Assembly: GCA_030054095.1 (NCBI GenBank)
Contig: JASGCO010000002.1
Location: 1 to 64,000 of the forward strand
Length of the DNA: 64,000 nt
Origin: Sediminibacterium sp.
Lineage (GTDB): Bacteria > Bacteroidota > Bacteroidia > B-17B0 > Aurantibacillaceae
Reading direction: 5' to 3'
The first letter of the stretch is position 1. Every line of letters begins with the position of its first letter. Of the stretch, positions 47,133 to 54,571 are shown piece by piece. The position numbers were made by a program, and so were the translations under genes. The notes under the pieces were generated by a model that was not told the origin of the DNA, did no database searches, and saw only the letters and a program-made list of their open reading frames with translations.

Positions 47133-47792
47133 CTAAACCAGTTGTTGAAGAAATACAGCAGGCTCTCCCGCGCTTACACAGGTAAGGTTACCGAACGAAA
47201 TCCGGTTTCCATCCTTATTTGTGCCGGTGATCATAACGTTTTTCATCCCTGGTTTAAGCGGGCTTACACGTTTGCCACTTATCACCTCTACACCCATCTC
47301 GTGCGGCGTTCCGGTTCTGGTAGCAATAATGTTTCCTACTCCATTTTCAATAAGCATAATCTGACCGATAGCCGGAGGAGGGAAAGGTTGACTTACAGTA
47401 ATATTGGTAAGCGCACCTAATGTAATGTACTGCGGCGCAGATATACTTCCCGACTCCGCAACCGGCGCGTCGGCCGATTGAATCATCGTAATAGTTCTTC
47501 CAAATTTTGGCGTTTTGTCAGCCTCGGTGCAATACATCCAGGGTGTTGTAAACGACTGTCCATCTTCGGTTTGCCCAATAGCGACGTACTGCTTATGAAC
47601 TTCGAGTGGCGCATTACTTTTACCACCTGATAAATCCAGGTTGTAAAACACAGAACGAATCAGCGTTCCTACAGCATATGTACCTGAAGCTCCCTCCAGA
47701 ACAGGAGGAATAACAGGTCCAACGCCTCCTCCATTCCATTGGATATAAGGATAGACATTGACATTTTTTACTTTAACAGGAATTGGTTGCAT
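47133..47792 (-). CDS. Hypothetical protein of the lectin island
   Basis: A 219-residue protein with no signal peptide or membrane segment, rich in Gly, Pro, Val and Thr and probably all-beta. Features include YPYIQWNGGGVGPVIPPVL at the N-terminus, LSGGKSNAPLEVHKQYVAIG, and FPPPAIGQIMLIENGVGN. The PPPAIG string also occurs in the neighbouring DUF1842-like protein (VPPPAIGSYL). I do not recognise a family. It follows the DUF1842-like gene by 39 nt without its own leader element, so these two genes form one translation unit within the island. Function unknown. Confidence 0.75.
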   Translation of the reverse strand: MQPIPVKVKNVNVYPYIQWNGGGVGPVIPPVLEGASGTYAVGTLIRSVFYNLDLSGGKSNAPLEVHKQYVAIGQTEDGQSFTTPWMYCTEADKTPKFGRTITMIQSADAPVAESGSISAPQYITLGALTNITVSQPFPPPAIGQIMLIENGVGNIIATRTGTPHEMGVEVISGKRVSPLKPGMKNVMITGTNKDGNRISFGNLTCVSAGEPAVFLQQLV

Positions 47793-47831
47793 AGTTTTTG
47801 TTTTTAGTTATGTAAATTATTTATTAGTGCA

Positions 47832-48254
47832 TTAACTCTTTTTCACAGGCACATTCTCAACATCATTCCCTCCGTAAGAAAAACTTCCCATTCCGTTCCA
47901 ATTATCATCAATGGCCATACTTGCCGAAAAATGGGCAAGATATGATCCAATTGCCGGAGGAGGAACAGATACGACGTATTCTCCTTCCAGATAAACGACC
48001 TGTGTCACTTTTCCATATCCGGTAGAACGAATCGTCCCTTTCACGTTACGAATAACAATATCTCCATATGGAGGAGCAATGACCTGTGTTATGTGAACTG
48101 TACCATTTACGCTGTTTTGCGAAGGCACTACTACCAGCGAAAAATGCATAATAGGTGCTCCCGGCATTCCTAAATTTCCGGCTGTTCCATTTACCAGATA
48201 CGCCCCGGCAAGTACTTTACTTGATCCGGATGTTTTTGTTGCAGTTGTTGTCAT
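47832..48254 (-). CDS. DUF1842-like small beta protein
   Basis: A 140-residue protein without signal peptide. Landmarks are YLVNGTAGNLGMPGAPIMHF, SVNGTVHITQVIAPPYGDIV and DDNWNGMGSFSYGGNDVENV, a pattern that resembles DUF1842 from memory. A paralogue in the same island (49128-49526) shares the YxVNGxxGN start, the HFSL strand, GDIV and the WxGxGxFxYG-NVP end. The strands suggest a beta sandwich. DUF1842 has no known function. The gene has leader element B and a possible promoter upstream and is first of the B transcript. Confidence 0.6.
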   Translation of the reverse strand: MTTTATKTSGSSKVLAGAYLVNGTAGNLGMPGAPIMHFSLVVVPSQNSVNGTVHITQVIAPPYGDIVIRNVKGTIRSTGYGKVTQVVYLEGEYVVSVPPPAIGSYLAHFSASMAIDDNWNGMGSFSYGGNDVENVPVKKS

Positions 48255-48267
48255 TTGGTTATGTTTT

Positions 48268-48329
48268 AATTCTTACTCGTAAGGTTTTTCAGTTCCACCT
48301 TCCATTACGTAAACTGAATGGAATCAGTT
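48268..48329 (-). promoter_or_regulatory. Conserved leader element B upstream of the DUF1842-like gene
   Basis: Same architecture as element A: hairpin AACTGA-TTCCAT-TCAGTT (48312-48329), block CTGAAAAACC, small hairpin CTTA-CGAG-TAAG, then AATTAA, ending 13 nt before the ATG at 48254. Identity to A is high and most differences are transitions. A further 6-bp hairpin (AAGTGG...CCACTT) lies just upstream. Confidence 0.6.
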
Positions 48330-48377
48330 CGTTTTTTTAAGTGGTTACTGCTCCACTTCATAAAAGCTTTTACATTA

Positions 48378-48385
48378 CAAAATTA
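48378..48385 (-). promoter_or_regulatory. Putative -7 promoter box TAATTTTG for the leader-B transcript
   Basis: On the minus strand TAATTTTG fits TAnnTTTG. It would start a transcript with a leader of about 115 nt that contains element B. The -33 region is unconvincing. The gap 48255-48607 holds only this, element B and a terminator. Confidence 0.4.
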
Positions 48386-48550
48386 CATCCGTGCTACAGG
48401 CATTCCTACCATATAATTGTGTGATTTAAGAATCACGCAATTACTTCCGCTTTAAATTTATCCGGGTATATATATTGACACATAAATATGTCCTCTATTA
48501 AGCATGATTTATATCTGCATCCCGATAATTCTTCTACATCAAAATAAATA

Positions 48551-48582
48551 AACAGGGCCTGAAGAATTCTCCAGGCCCTGTT
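48551..48582 (-). terminator. Terminator downstream of the 48608-49024 gene
   Basis: AACAGGGCCTG-loop-CAGGCCCTGTT gives a perfect 11-bp stem with a 10-nt loop. On the minus strand it is followed by TTTATTTATTTT and lies 26 nt beyond the gene's stop. Confidence 0.8.
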
Positions 48583-48607
48583 ATATCTTATATATATTCT
48601 AAAGTAT

Positions 48608-49024
48608 TTATCCTTTACTGCAAAATGCATCCCAGGTTGTCCAGAATTTGGCATTAGATCCACCTAGTAAAGGGTGTTCATCGGCTACAATTCCTACCAT
48701 AGAAGCACAATTTGAATTACAACCAATTTGTGTCATACTTCCTGGCATAGCGGGAATATCTATCATTGCTGGTGGGTTGATAGAATAATTCATTTGTTGC
48801 ACCTTTATTTCGAATATTCCAGACAATCCAGGAGTTTGAATAGTTTTAGTTGGGTTATTAGATGTAATAGAATCTGACCAATTCCCTTGTGAAAAAGTTA
48901 CCGACCATTCCTTTACAACCTGAGCTGTATTGTTTTGAGGAGAGAGATATACCCAGAACTGGGCGCCTTTCCCTAACGTTAATGTTGTACCTGCATTTGG
49001 TGTTCCTAATGTGTTAGTTGCCAT
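48608..49024 (-). CDS. Hypothetical protein of the lectin island
   Basis: A 138-residue protein, probably all-beta, with no signal peptide. It begins MATNTLGTPNAGTTLTLGKG, much like the lectin's MATSNF start, contains WVYLSPQNNTAQVVKEW and IFEIKVQQMNYS, and has three Cys (two in GCNSNC, one near the C-terminus). No family is recognised. The Asn/Thr-rich N-terminus and strand pattern are compatible with a carbohydrate-binding sandwich, but there is no calcium loop like that of the lectin. It is preceded by leader element C and followed by its own terminator. Confidence 0.7.
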   Translation of the reverse strand: MATNTLGTPNAGTTLTLGKGAQFWVYLSPQNNTAQVVKEWSVTFSQGNWSDSITSNNPTKTIQTPGLSGIFEIKVQQMNYSINPPAMIDIPAMPGSMTQIGCNSNCASMVGIVADEHPLLGGSNAKFWTTWDAFCSKG

Positions 49025-49040
49025 AACTGATTGTTTTAAT

Positions 49041-49099
49041 TTTTAGTCCTTACTCTCTAGGCTTTTCAGGATTACGCCCCGCTTTACTGTGCGGACAGT
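49041..49099 (-). promoter_or_regulatory. Conserved leader element C upstream of the 48608-49024 gene
   Basis: In mRNA sense it has a hairpin ACTGT-CCGC-ACAGT (49086-49099), then the block CTGAAAAGCC and a small stem CCTA...TAAGG, ending about 17 nt before the ATG. The primary sequence diverges from A and B, but both stems are kept by different base pairs. It lies between two genes of one strand. Confidence 0.55.
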
Positions 49100-49127
49100 C
49101 TAAAATTTTATTGCCGTTATTCCTATT

Positions 49128-49526
49128 CTAATACGTATGAATGGGTACATTTTTTATACACTCCGATCCATAATTAAATAATCCGTTTCCCTTCCATGTT
49201 TCATCTATTACTATCTGCGCTGAAAACTGTTCTATTATAGATTCAGAAACACCAGAACGTTTTAAAAAAGCTCCATTCAGTTTTATAGTCTTCATGCTGG
49301 TTGAATCTATTGAATCAATACATCCGTTTAAGTTTTTTACAACAATATCTCCAAATGGCGTTGCCTGGGCAATATTCACAATTCCGCTTACATAACTTTT
49401 ATCTGGGTCAATAAGCAGCGAAAAGTGCATTAAAGGTGCCATCTGAACTTCAACATTACCTAAAATACCATTGACAATATACGTCTTAGGGGAAGGCTCA
49501 TTTCTATCTTTTACATTTTGCTTCAT
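49128..49526 (-). CDS. DUF1842-like small protein, second copy
   Basis: A 132-residue paralogue of the protein at 47832-48254. Shared blocks are YIVNGILGNV, APLMHFSLLI, ATPFGDIVVKNLNG, FSAQIVIDETWKGNGLF and NYGSECIKNVP. Overall divergence is high, so the duplication is old. No signal peptide. It is the first gene of the minus-strand island, 210 bp from the divergent lipoprotein-kinase operon. Its upstream region has an 8-9 nt loop hairpin (ACAGA...TCTGT) but only a weak trace of the conserved leader block. Confidence 0.6.
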   Translation of the reverse strand: MKQNVKDRNEPSPKTYIVNGILGNVEVQMAPLMHFSLLIDPDKSYVSGIVNIAQATPFGDIVVKNLNGCIDSIDSTSMKTIKLNGAFLKRSGVSESIIEQFSAQIVIDETWKGNGLFNYGSECIKNVPIHTY

Positions 49527-49702
49527 TCTTCCTCTTAGTAGATTACGAAGTCAAAGCTATGAAGGCATTTTCCAATCTGACAGAATAGAAATATCTGTTT
49601 CAAAAACCAGTAATTTTTTCGGGTATTAAAAATCAAACGGGTATAAATACCTGTTTTTATAAAAATGGCGCCTGCAACCTGTGTAAAAACCGATTTGTTC
49701 AT

Positions 49703-49710
49703 TATGTTTG
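49703..49710 (+). promoter_or_regulatory. Putative -7 promoter box TATGTTTG of the lipoprotein-kinase operon
   Basis: TATGTTTG matches TAnnTTTG and lies 26 nt before the ATG at 49737. A palindrome GGTAT-AA-ATACC and two ATACCCG words (minus strand) lie upstream and might bind a regulator shared with the divergent island. Confidence 0.4.
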
Positions 49711-49736
49711 CAGCTTAACAATAAATCCCTATAACT

Positions 49737-50321
49737 ATGAAAAAGACAATTTTAAAAAGTATCCTGATTGCCGGTTTATTTGGCGCATGGGCGTGTACCA
49801 ACTCGAAACCCAATCCTGAAAAAGAAATGCCTAAAGACAGTATTGCCGCTGTGAAAGCTACAGGTGTTCAATATTGCGATGCAGATCATTACACAGACTT
49901 AGATGTGGCTATGCATCATATAGAAAATTACGCCTGCTATCTTAAAAACCTGAATGCCAGTCATTGTGATATGTCCATAGATTCGACCAAGGCTTTTCTG
50001 GTGAGTAAATGTGATCTTTTATCTGTACTTGGACTACCTGTTGAAACCCCATCGCAATATGATTACGTACGGGTTTATTTTGGCCTTACAGATAATAATT
50101 CCCCTAAACTTTACATCACCCCTGTTGTAAATGCCGATCCTTCAGCTGGCGTTGCCGGAGAAGATGTTATTCTTACAGGTCCTCCGGGTAGTGGTTTACC
50201 AGCCAAATATGTTCTGGACCTGAACTTTCCTTGCCCAAACTTATGTTCATCTAACAGCCCTCTTAATAGAAACTGCACCACCGCTTCTGCAAACGCAGGA
50301 AAAACAGACACAAAAAAATAA
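49737..50321 (+). CDS. Lipoprotein of a two-component operon
   Basis: A 194-residue protein with a type II signal peptide: basic start, hydrophobic core and lipobox GAWAC with Cys20 as the lipidated residue. The mature part is polar and has six further Cys (QYCDADHYTDL, NYACYL, SHCDM, SKCDLL, and PCPNLC plus NRNC near the end), suggesting disulfides or a metal site. No family is recognised. Stop and next start are fused (TAATG), so it is translationally coupled to the membrane protein and kinase that follow. It may be the external part of their sensor. Confidence 0.72.
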   Translation: MKKTILKSILIAGLFGAWACTNSKPNPEKEMPKDSIAAVKATGVQYCDADHYTDLDVAMHHIENYACYLKNLNASHCDMSIDSTKAFLVSKCDLLSVLGLPVETPSQYDYVRVYFGLTDNNSPKLYITPVVNADPSAGVAGEDVILTGPPGSGLPAKYVLDLNFPCPNLCSSNSPLNRNCTTASANAGKTDTKK

Positions 50322-50986
50322 TGTTGCCTCTGTACATAAAATACATTTTAATCGGGTCGCATCTGCCCATTCTGGTCGTTTGCATATACACTATGGTGAT
50401 TTACAGAAAATTGCCCCGGTTGTTTAAGGTATTTGGCATATTCATTTTTACTACGGCCATTATTCAGGCAATAAGCCTGGTAATGGCCCTTTCTAAACAA
50501 AATAATCTACCTCTTCTTCACTTTTATGTTCCTTTAGGTTTTATTTTGCTGATATGGTTTTATCATCATATTCTGGAAGGCTTCATCAACAAGCGTATTC
50601 TCATATTTACAGCCATTTTGTTTTCGCTTTTCTCAATAGGAAATTCTTTGCTCTTTCAACCCTTTCTTACTTTTAATTCCAATGCGTTGACGGTGGAATC
50701 TGTTCTGCTTGTTATTCTGTCCATTTCCACATACAGTTTTCTGTTAAATACCATTGTAAGGCGTAATCCTCAACTAATTAGTTCTCTAAACTGGATAAAC
50801 TCAGGAATTTTTATTTATTACACTTCAAACCTCTTATTGTTCTATTTTGGATCTAAAATACTTTCAGTTAGCTTCCCGAAAGAATATAGTTTGTATAGTT
50901 GGGTGTTGCATTCGTTTTTTTCCATAATTATGTACACCTGCTTTTTTATTGGCTTATGGAAACGTCCGATCATATCAATTTCATAA
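50321..50986 (+). CDS. Seven-helix membrane protein of a two-component operon
   Basis: A 221-residue protein with about seven hydrophobic segments spread over its whole length and short loops (HLPILVVCIYTMVIYRKL, FVPLGFILLIWFYHHIL, SIIMYTCFFIGLWKR). It looks like a detached 7TM sensor module. It begins at the lipoprotein stop and its end overlaps the kinase start by 31 nt, so the proteins are made together. No characterised family is recognised. Confidence 0.72.
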   Translation: MLPLYIKYILIGSHLPILVVCIYTMVIYRKLPRLFKVFGIFIFTTAIIQAISLVMALSKQNNLPLLHFYVPLGFILLIWFYHHILEGFINKRILIFTAILFSLFSIGNSLLFQPFLTFNSNALTVESVLLVILSISTYSFLLNTIVRRNPQLISSLNWINSGIFIYYTSNLLLFYFGSKILSVSFPKEYSLYSWVLHSFFSIIMYTCFFIGLWKRPIISIS

Positions 50987-51753
50987 ATACACTGCTGCCG
51001 TTTACGGCTGTTGTATTTATTATTGCCATTGGCGTTGTACTGCTCAGCCAGCAATTCAGGCAAAACCTTTACAAACAAAAACTGGAGCAGGAAGAACTTA
51101 AATCGAAACACCAGATTGAACTTTTACGGTACAGTATTCAGGTACAGGAAGACGAACGTAAACGTATAGCCCGGGATTTACACGATGAATTAGGTGCCGT
51201 ACTTTCTATTTTAAGAATGCATCTGGTGCAACTAGAACATTTGCCTTCAAAAGACTACTCGCTACCGGAAAAGTTAGCTAACCTCAGGGGTCTAACAGAA
51301 AATGCTATTGCCAATATGCGTCGCATCAGCCATGAACTTATGCCCCCGCAACTCGAAACATTTGGTTTAATAAAAGCACTTGAATCCCTTATTAATCAGA
51401 TTGAAACCAGTGGCAAAATAGAAATTCAGTTACACCACGAAGGAGCTATTGACACTATGGATTGGCCTGTTAATCTGGCACTATACCGTGTCTTTCTGGA
51501 ATTAATTACCAACAGCCTTAAACATGCGGAAGCTACAAAAATATTTTTTGGTATTACTAAAATTGAAACAGAATTAAAATGCCATTATACCGATAATGGC
51601 GTAGGAATACAATTAAATGACTCTCCGGGAATAGGACTTAAAAGTATGGAAGGACGAATCAAATCTCTATCCGGACAATTCCGTTTCGGAAATCAGGATG
51701 GCGGCGGATTCTTTGCAGACATTGTTATTCCGCTTCAGGAAACCAGTAATTAA
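50956..51753 (+). CDS. NarL/DegS-type sensor histidine kinase
   Basis: A 265-residue kinase starting at ATG 50956 with one membrane helix (about 14-32), a short coiled coil, then HisKA_3 with phosphoacceptor His76 in IARDLHDELGAVL. The HATPase holds NSLKHAEATKIFF, YTDNGVGI and GIGLKSMEGRI. It lacks a periplasmic domain of its own, so signal input probably comes from the 7TM protein and lipoprotein encoded just upstream. The cognate LuxR-type regulator starts 72 nt downstream. Confidence 0.9.
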   Translation: METSDHINFINTLLPFTAVVFIIAIGVVLLSQQFRQNLYKQKLEQEELKSKHQIELLRYSIQVQEDERKRIARDLHDELGAVLSILRMHLVQLEHLPSKDYSLPEKLANLRGLTENAIANMRRISHELMPPQLETFGLIKALESLINQIETSGKIEIQLHHEGAIDTMDWPVNLALYRVFLELITNSLKHAEATKIFFGITKIETELKCHYTDNGVGIQLNDSPGIGLKSMEGRIKSLSGQFRFGNQDGGGFFADIVIPLQETSN

Positions 51754-51806
51754 TAAATGAAAAGTTGATAAGAAAAATGTAAAGCCGTATTATTGTGTAC
51801 TGATTT

Positions 51807-51814
51807 TAATTTTG
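51807..51814 (+). promoter_or_regulatory. Putative -7 promoter box TAATTTTG for the response regulator
   Basis: TAATTTTG fits TAnnTTTG and lies 11 nt before the ATG at 51826, hinting that the regulator can be made separately from the kinase. No -33 match is clear. Confidence 0.35.
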
Positions 51815-51825
51815 CAAATGTAATC

Positions 51826-52497
51826 ATGGAAAAAAAGATCCATATTGGTCTTGTTGAAGATCAGGTGTTGTTCCGGGAGGGGATCAAAGCCATTCTACAA
51901 AGCTGGCCCGGCCTTGATGTTGTGTTTGAATCACCGGATGGCTTCTCTGTTGAAGAACGTTTAAAATCAGTCGCTGTTCTACCGGATGTTTTACTGGTAG
52001 ATCTCTCTTTGCCACCACTTGGAAAAAAAGATTTTGGAGGCATTCAGGTTACTCAACTTATTTTGGAACAATATCCCGAAATGAAGGTTCTCATTCTTTC
52101 TGCGCATCAGGACGAAATGTTTATTGCCCAGCTTATAGAACAGGGGGCCCACGGCTATCTGGTAAAGGATAGCGACCCACAGGAGGTATACGAAGCCATT
52201 CATTCGGTACATACGAAAGGCTCTTACATTAATGCCCGTACATTAAGAGCGATTCAGCAAAACATGGGAAAAAAGACTAAACCTGTGAAAACTTCGGAAG
52301 AAATAACAAAACGGGAAGTCGAAATTCTTCAATTAACCTGTCAGCAGTTTACAGCGGAAGAAATTGCAGAAAAACTTTTTATCAGTGTAAAAACGGTTAA
52401 CGGACACCGAAATAACCTGCTACAAAAAACAGGATCAAGAAACGTGACAGGATTGGTTATTTACGCCATTAAACACCAAATCGTTACTATTATTTAA
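51826..52497 (+). CDS. NarL/FixJ-family response regulator
   Basis: A 223-residue regulator starting at ATG 51826 (MEKKIHIGLVEDQV); a longer frame adds 11 unrelated residues across the promoter box. The receiver domain has Glu11-Asp12, phosphoacceptor Asp59 in LLVDLSLPP and Lys in YLVKDSD. The C-terminal LuxR HTH (about 165-222) reads TKREVEILQL, EEIAEKLFISVKTVNGHRNNL. It is the partner of the preceding kinase. Targets may include the divergent lectin island, but no operator was found. Confidence 0.92.
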   Translation: MEKKIHIGLVEDQVLFREGIKAILQSWPGLDVVFESPDGFSVEERLKSVAVLPDVLLVDLSLPPLGKKDFGGIQVTQLILEQYPEMKVLILSAHQDEMFIAQLIEQGAHGYLVKDSDPQEVYEAIHSVHTKGSYINARTLRAIQQNMGKKTKPVKTSEEITKREVEILQLTCQQFTAEEIAEKLFISVKTVNGHRNNLLQKTGSRNVTGLVIYAIKHQIVTII

Positions 52498-52525
52498 TTA
52501 TCTATACTAAATGCTTGGTGGACTA

Positions 52526-54487
52526 TCAGGTCAACTGTATTCCAATTATACAGATATCATCTATTTGCTCCAGATCTCCCCTCCAGTTTTCGAACTGTTT
52601 ATTTAGCGCGCCCATCTGACTATATAATGGCAGACTGCTTATTTCCTGAAGAAGCTGATTCAGCCGTTTGTACTTGAATTTTTTGCCGCCATTTAAGCGA
52701 TCTCTTTCTGTATCACCACCAAACTGATCTGCATACCCATCTGTATAAAGATATAGCATATCTCCTGGTTGCCAGTTCAGAGTATAGAGATGGAAATTTT
52801 CGTTTTTTTCCATTTTCCCAACCGGAATCTTATCTTTTAACTGCTCCCGCCACTGCCCTCCTGATATCAGTACCGGAGCGTTATTCGCGGCGGCATAACT
52901 TATCTGTTTCGTGTTTCTGTCAAAACAAAGCAAAATTCCGTCCATTCCATCCTGTGAACCACTCTTACCGATAGTAGCTTCTAATCTGCCTCTCACATAA
53001 CTAAAAACTTCATCAGGGGAGTAAAGCCCCTTTTCGTTGATGGCTTCACTTAAAAAACTCATATTCAGTAAACTCATAAAAGCTCCCGGTACACCATGCC
53101 CTGTACTATCGCATACCGCCAGATAAAACCGGTTATTTTGTTCCGTTGACCAGTAAAAATCGCCACTCACTATATCCTTTGGTTTAAATAAAATAAAATT
53201 ATCAGGAAACTCTCTGTCTAAAATTTCACGATTAGATAAAATAGCCTCCTGTATCTGATTAGCATAAGTTATAGAATCCAGAATCTCATGTTGTTTTTGT
53301 TCCAACAAATTCTTTTGTTCCGTAATCAAAACATTAGCTTTACGCTTCTGAGTATAATTTTTATAAACAAAAACCAACAGTCCCAGAATCGCAAGCAAAA
53401 CTACACTTACAATGTATTTGTAGTTCTTTTCCGTTTTTAATTGTTCCTCCCTCATCTTTACATCCATCTGATAGCGCACAGAATCCTGAGTTTTTAACTT
53501 ATTAAAACTGTAGTTTAACTGGATTTTGGTTATTTCTTTAATCTTTTCATCGTTCAATATGCTATCATTCAGCCCTCCGATTATCTTGGTGAAATAAAGT
53601 GCGTGCTTATAATCCTTCTTTAGTTCATAAGCCTCTGCCAGATACCTTGCTATATCCTTACGGGTATTTTGTGAATTAGCCTTTGTAGCGTATAAATAAG
53701 CCTTTTGAAGTGTATCTATCGCTATTCCCTCCTTCTTTTGACGAATCAACGCGTTACCAATATACCCGAGGTTAATGGCCACACTTAGATTGTCGGAAAA
53801 ACTATACCAGGTTCGCAATGCACGGTCGTAGTATATTAAAGCCAGAGGATTATTTCCCATGCCGCTATATGCCAGCCCAATATTTTCATTATTAATAGCT
53901 ACGCTATACACATCATCTAACTTCGAATTAATATTAAGTGCTTTCAGGAAGTACCGTAAAGCAGCCGTATTAAGGCCATGATCCATATATAAAATCCCCA
54001 TGTTATTGTAAGCTGAAGCCTGCCCGGACGGGCTGTTGAGCTTTTGACTAATAGCAAGGCTTAACTTGTAATATTCCAGCGCTTTATCCGATTCTTTCTG
54101 AATGGACGCGATGATGGCAATACCATTATAGCAATCCCCTTTTAACTTTTCTAACCGGCGCGCATCCGCAATCTTAAGTGCTTCATAAAGGAACTGGGAA
54201 GCTACATTGTATATCCCTTTTTCCCGGTTCATGGTTCCAAGTTTGATTAAAAACTCGCACCGGAATGTTTCATTAAGTGAATCGTCAGATAATGTTAAAC
54301 CTTTTTGAAAAATTTGGATGGCTGAATCTAAAGCCCCCCGGCGATAAGTAGCCTCACCGGTTTTTAGTAGTGTTTGGAGTAGCAGTGAATCTACCCGCTT
54401 TTGTGCCAAAATACCTGTTCCTAAATATATAAGAATAGCCAAAAGGGCAAAGCTTCTCTTACATCTACGCGGTTTAAAAACTAACAT
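52526..54487 (-). CDS. TPR-SpoIIE (PP2C-type) serine phosphatase, membrane-bound
   Basis: A 653-residue protein. An N-terminal signal or anchor (FALLAILIYLGTGILAQ) leads into about 300 residues of TPR repeats (KALEYYKLSLAISQKL, AALRYFLKALNINSKL, LALIYYDRALRTWYSF). A membrane helix (YIVSVVLLAILGLLVFVYKN) at about 345-365 follows, then a coiled coil and a cytoplasmic SpoIIE phosphatase with GDFYWS, CDSTGHGVPGAFMSLL and TDGYADQFGG, where the metal-binding Asp residues are present. Such proteins relay signals to anti-sigma/STAS networks or phosphorylated targets. No STAS partner is seen nearby. Confidence 0.9.
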   Translation of the reverse strand: MLVFKPRRCKRSFALLAILIYLGTGILAQKRVDSLLLQTLLKTGEATYRRGALDSAIQIFQKGLTLSDDSLNETFRCEFLIKLGTMNREKGIYNVASQFLYEALKIADARRLEKLKGDCYNGIAIIASIQKESDKALEYYKLSLAISQKLNSPSGQASAYNNMGILYMDHGLNTAALRYFLKALNINSKLDDVYSVAINNENIGLAYSGMGNNPLALIYYDRALRTWYSFSDNLSVAINLGYIGNALIRQKKEGIAIDTLQKAYLYATKANSQNTRKDIARYLAEAYELKKDYKHALYFTKIIGGLNDSILNDEKIKEITKIQLNYSFNKLKTQDSVRYQMDVKMREEQLKTEKNYKYIVSVVLLAILGLLVFVYKNYTQKRKANVLITEQKNLLEQKQHEILDSITYANQIQEAILSNREILDREFPDNFILFKPKDIVSGDFYWSTEQNNRFYLAVCDSTGHGVPGAFMSLLNMSFLSEAINEKGLYSPDEVFSYVRGRLEATIGKSGSQDGMDGILLCFDRNTKQISYAAANNAPVLISGGQWREQLKDKIPVGKMEKNENFHLYTLNWQPGDMLYLYTDGYADQFGGDTERDRLNGGKKFKYKRLNQLLQEISSLPLYSQMGALNKQFENWRGDLEQIDDICIIGIQLT

Positions 54488-54571
54488 TATTAAAATCTAG
54501 CGCCCGAAATTAGCATTTAAAAAATAATTTCACTCATCCACACCATTGATGTCATCTAAAAAGACACAACA

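Noticed and set aside
47142-47420. 92-codon plus-strand frame inside the lectin island
   Set aside because: It is antisense to the 219-residue island protein, which has better composition and operon context.
48433-48663. 76-codon minus-strand frame downstream of the 48608-49024 gene
   Set aside because: It runs through the stop region of the real gene and across an 11-bp terminator hairpin; there is no start context.
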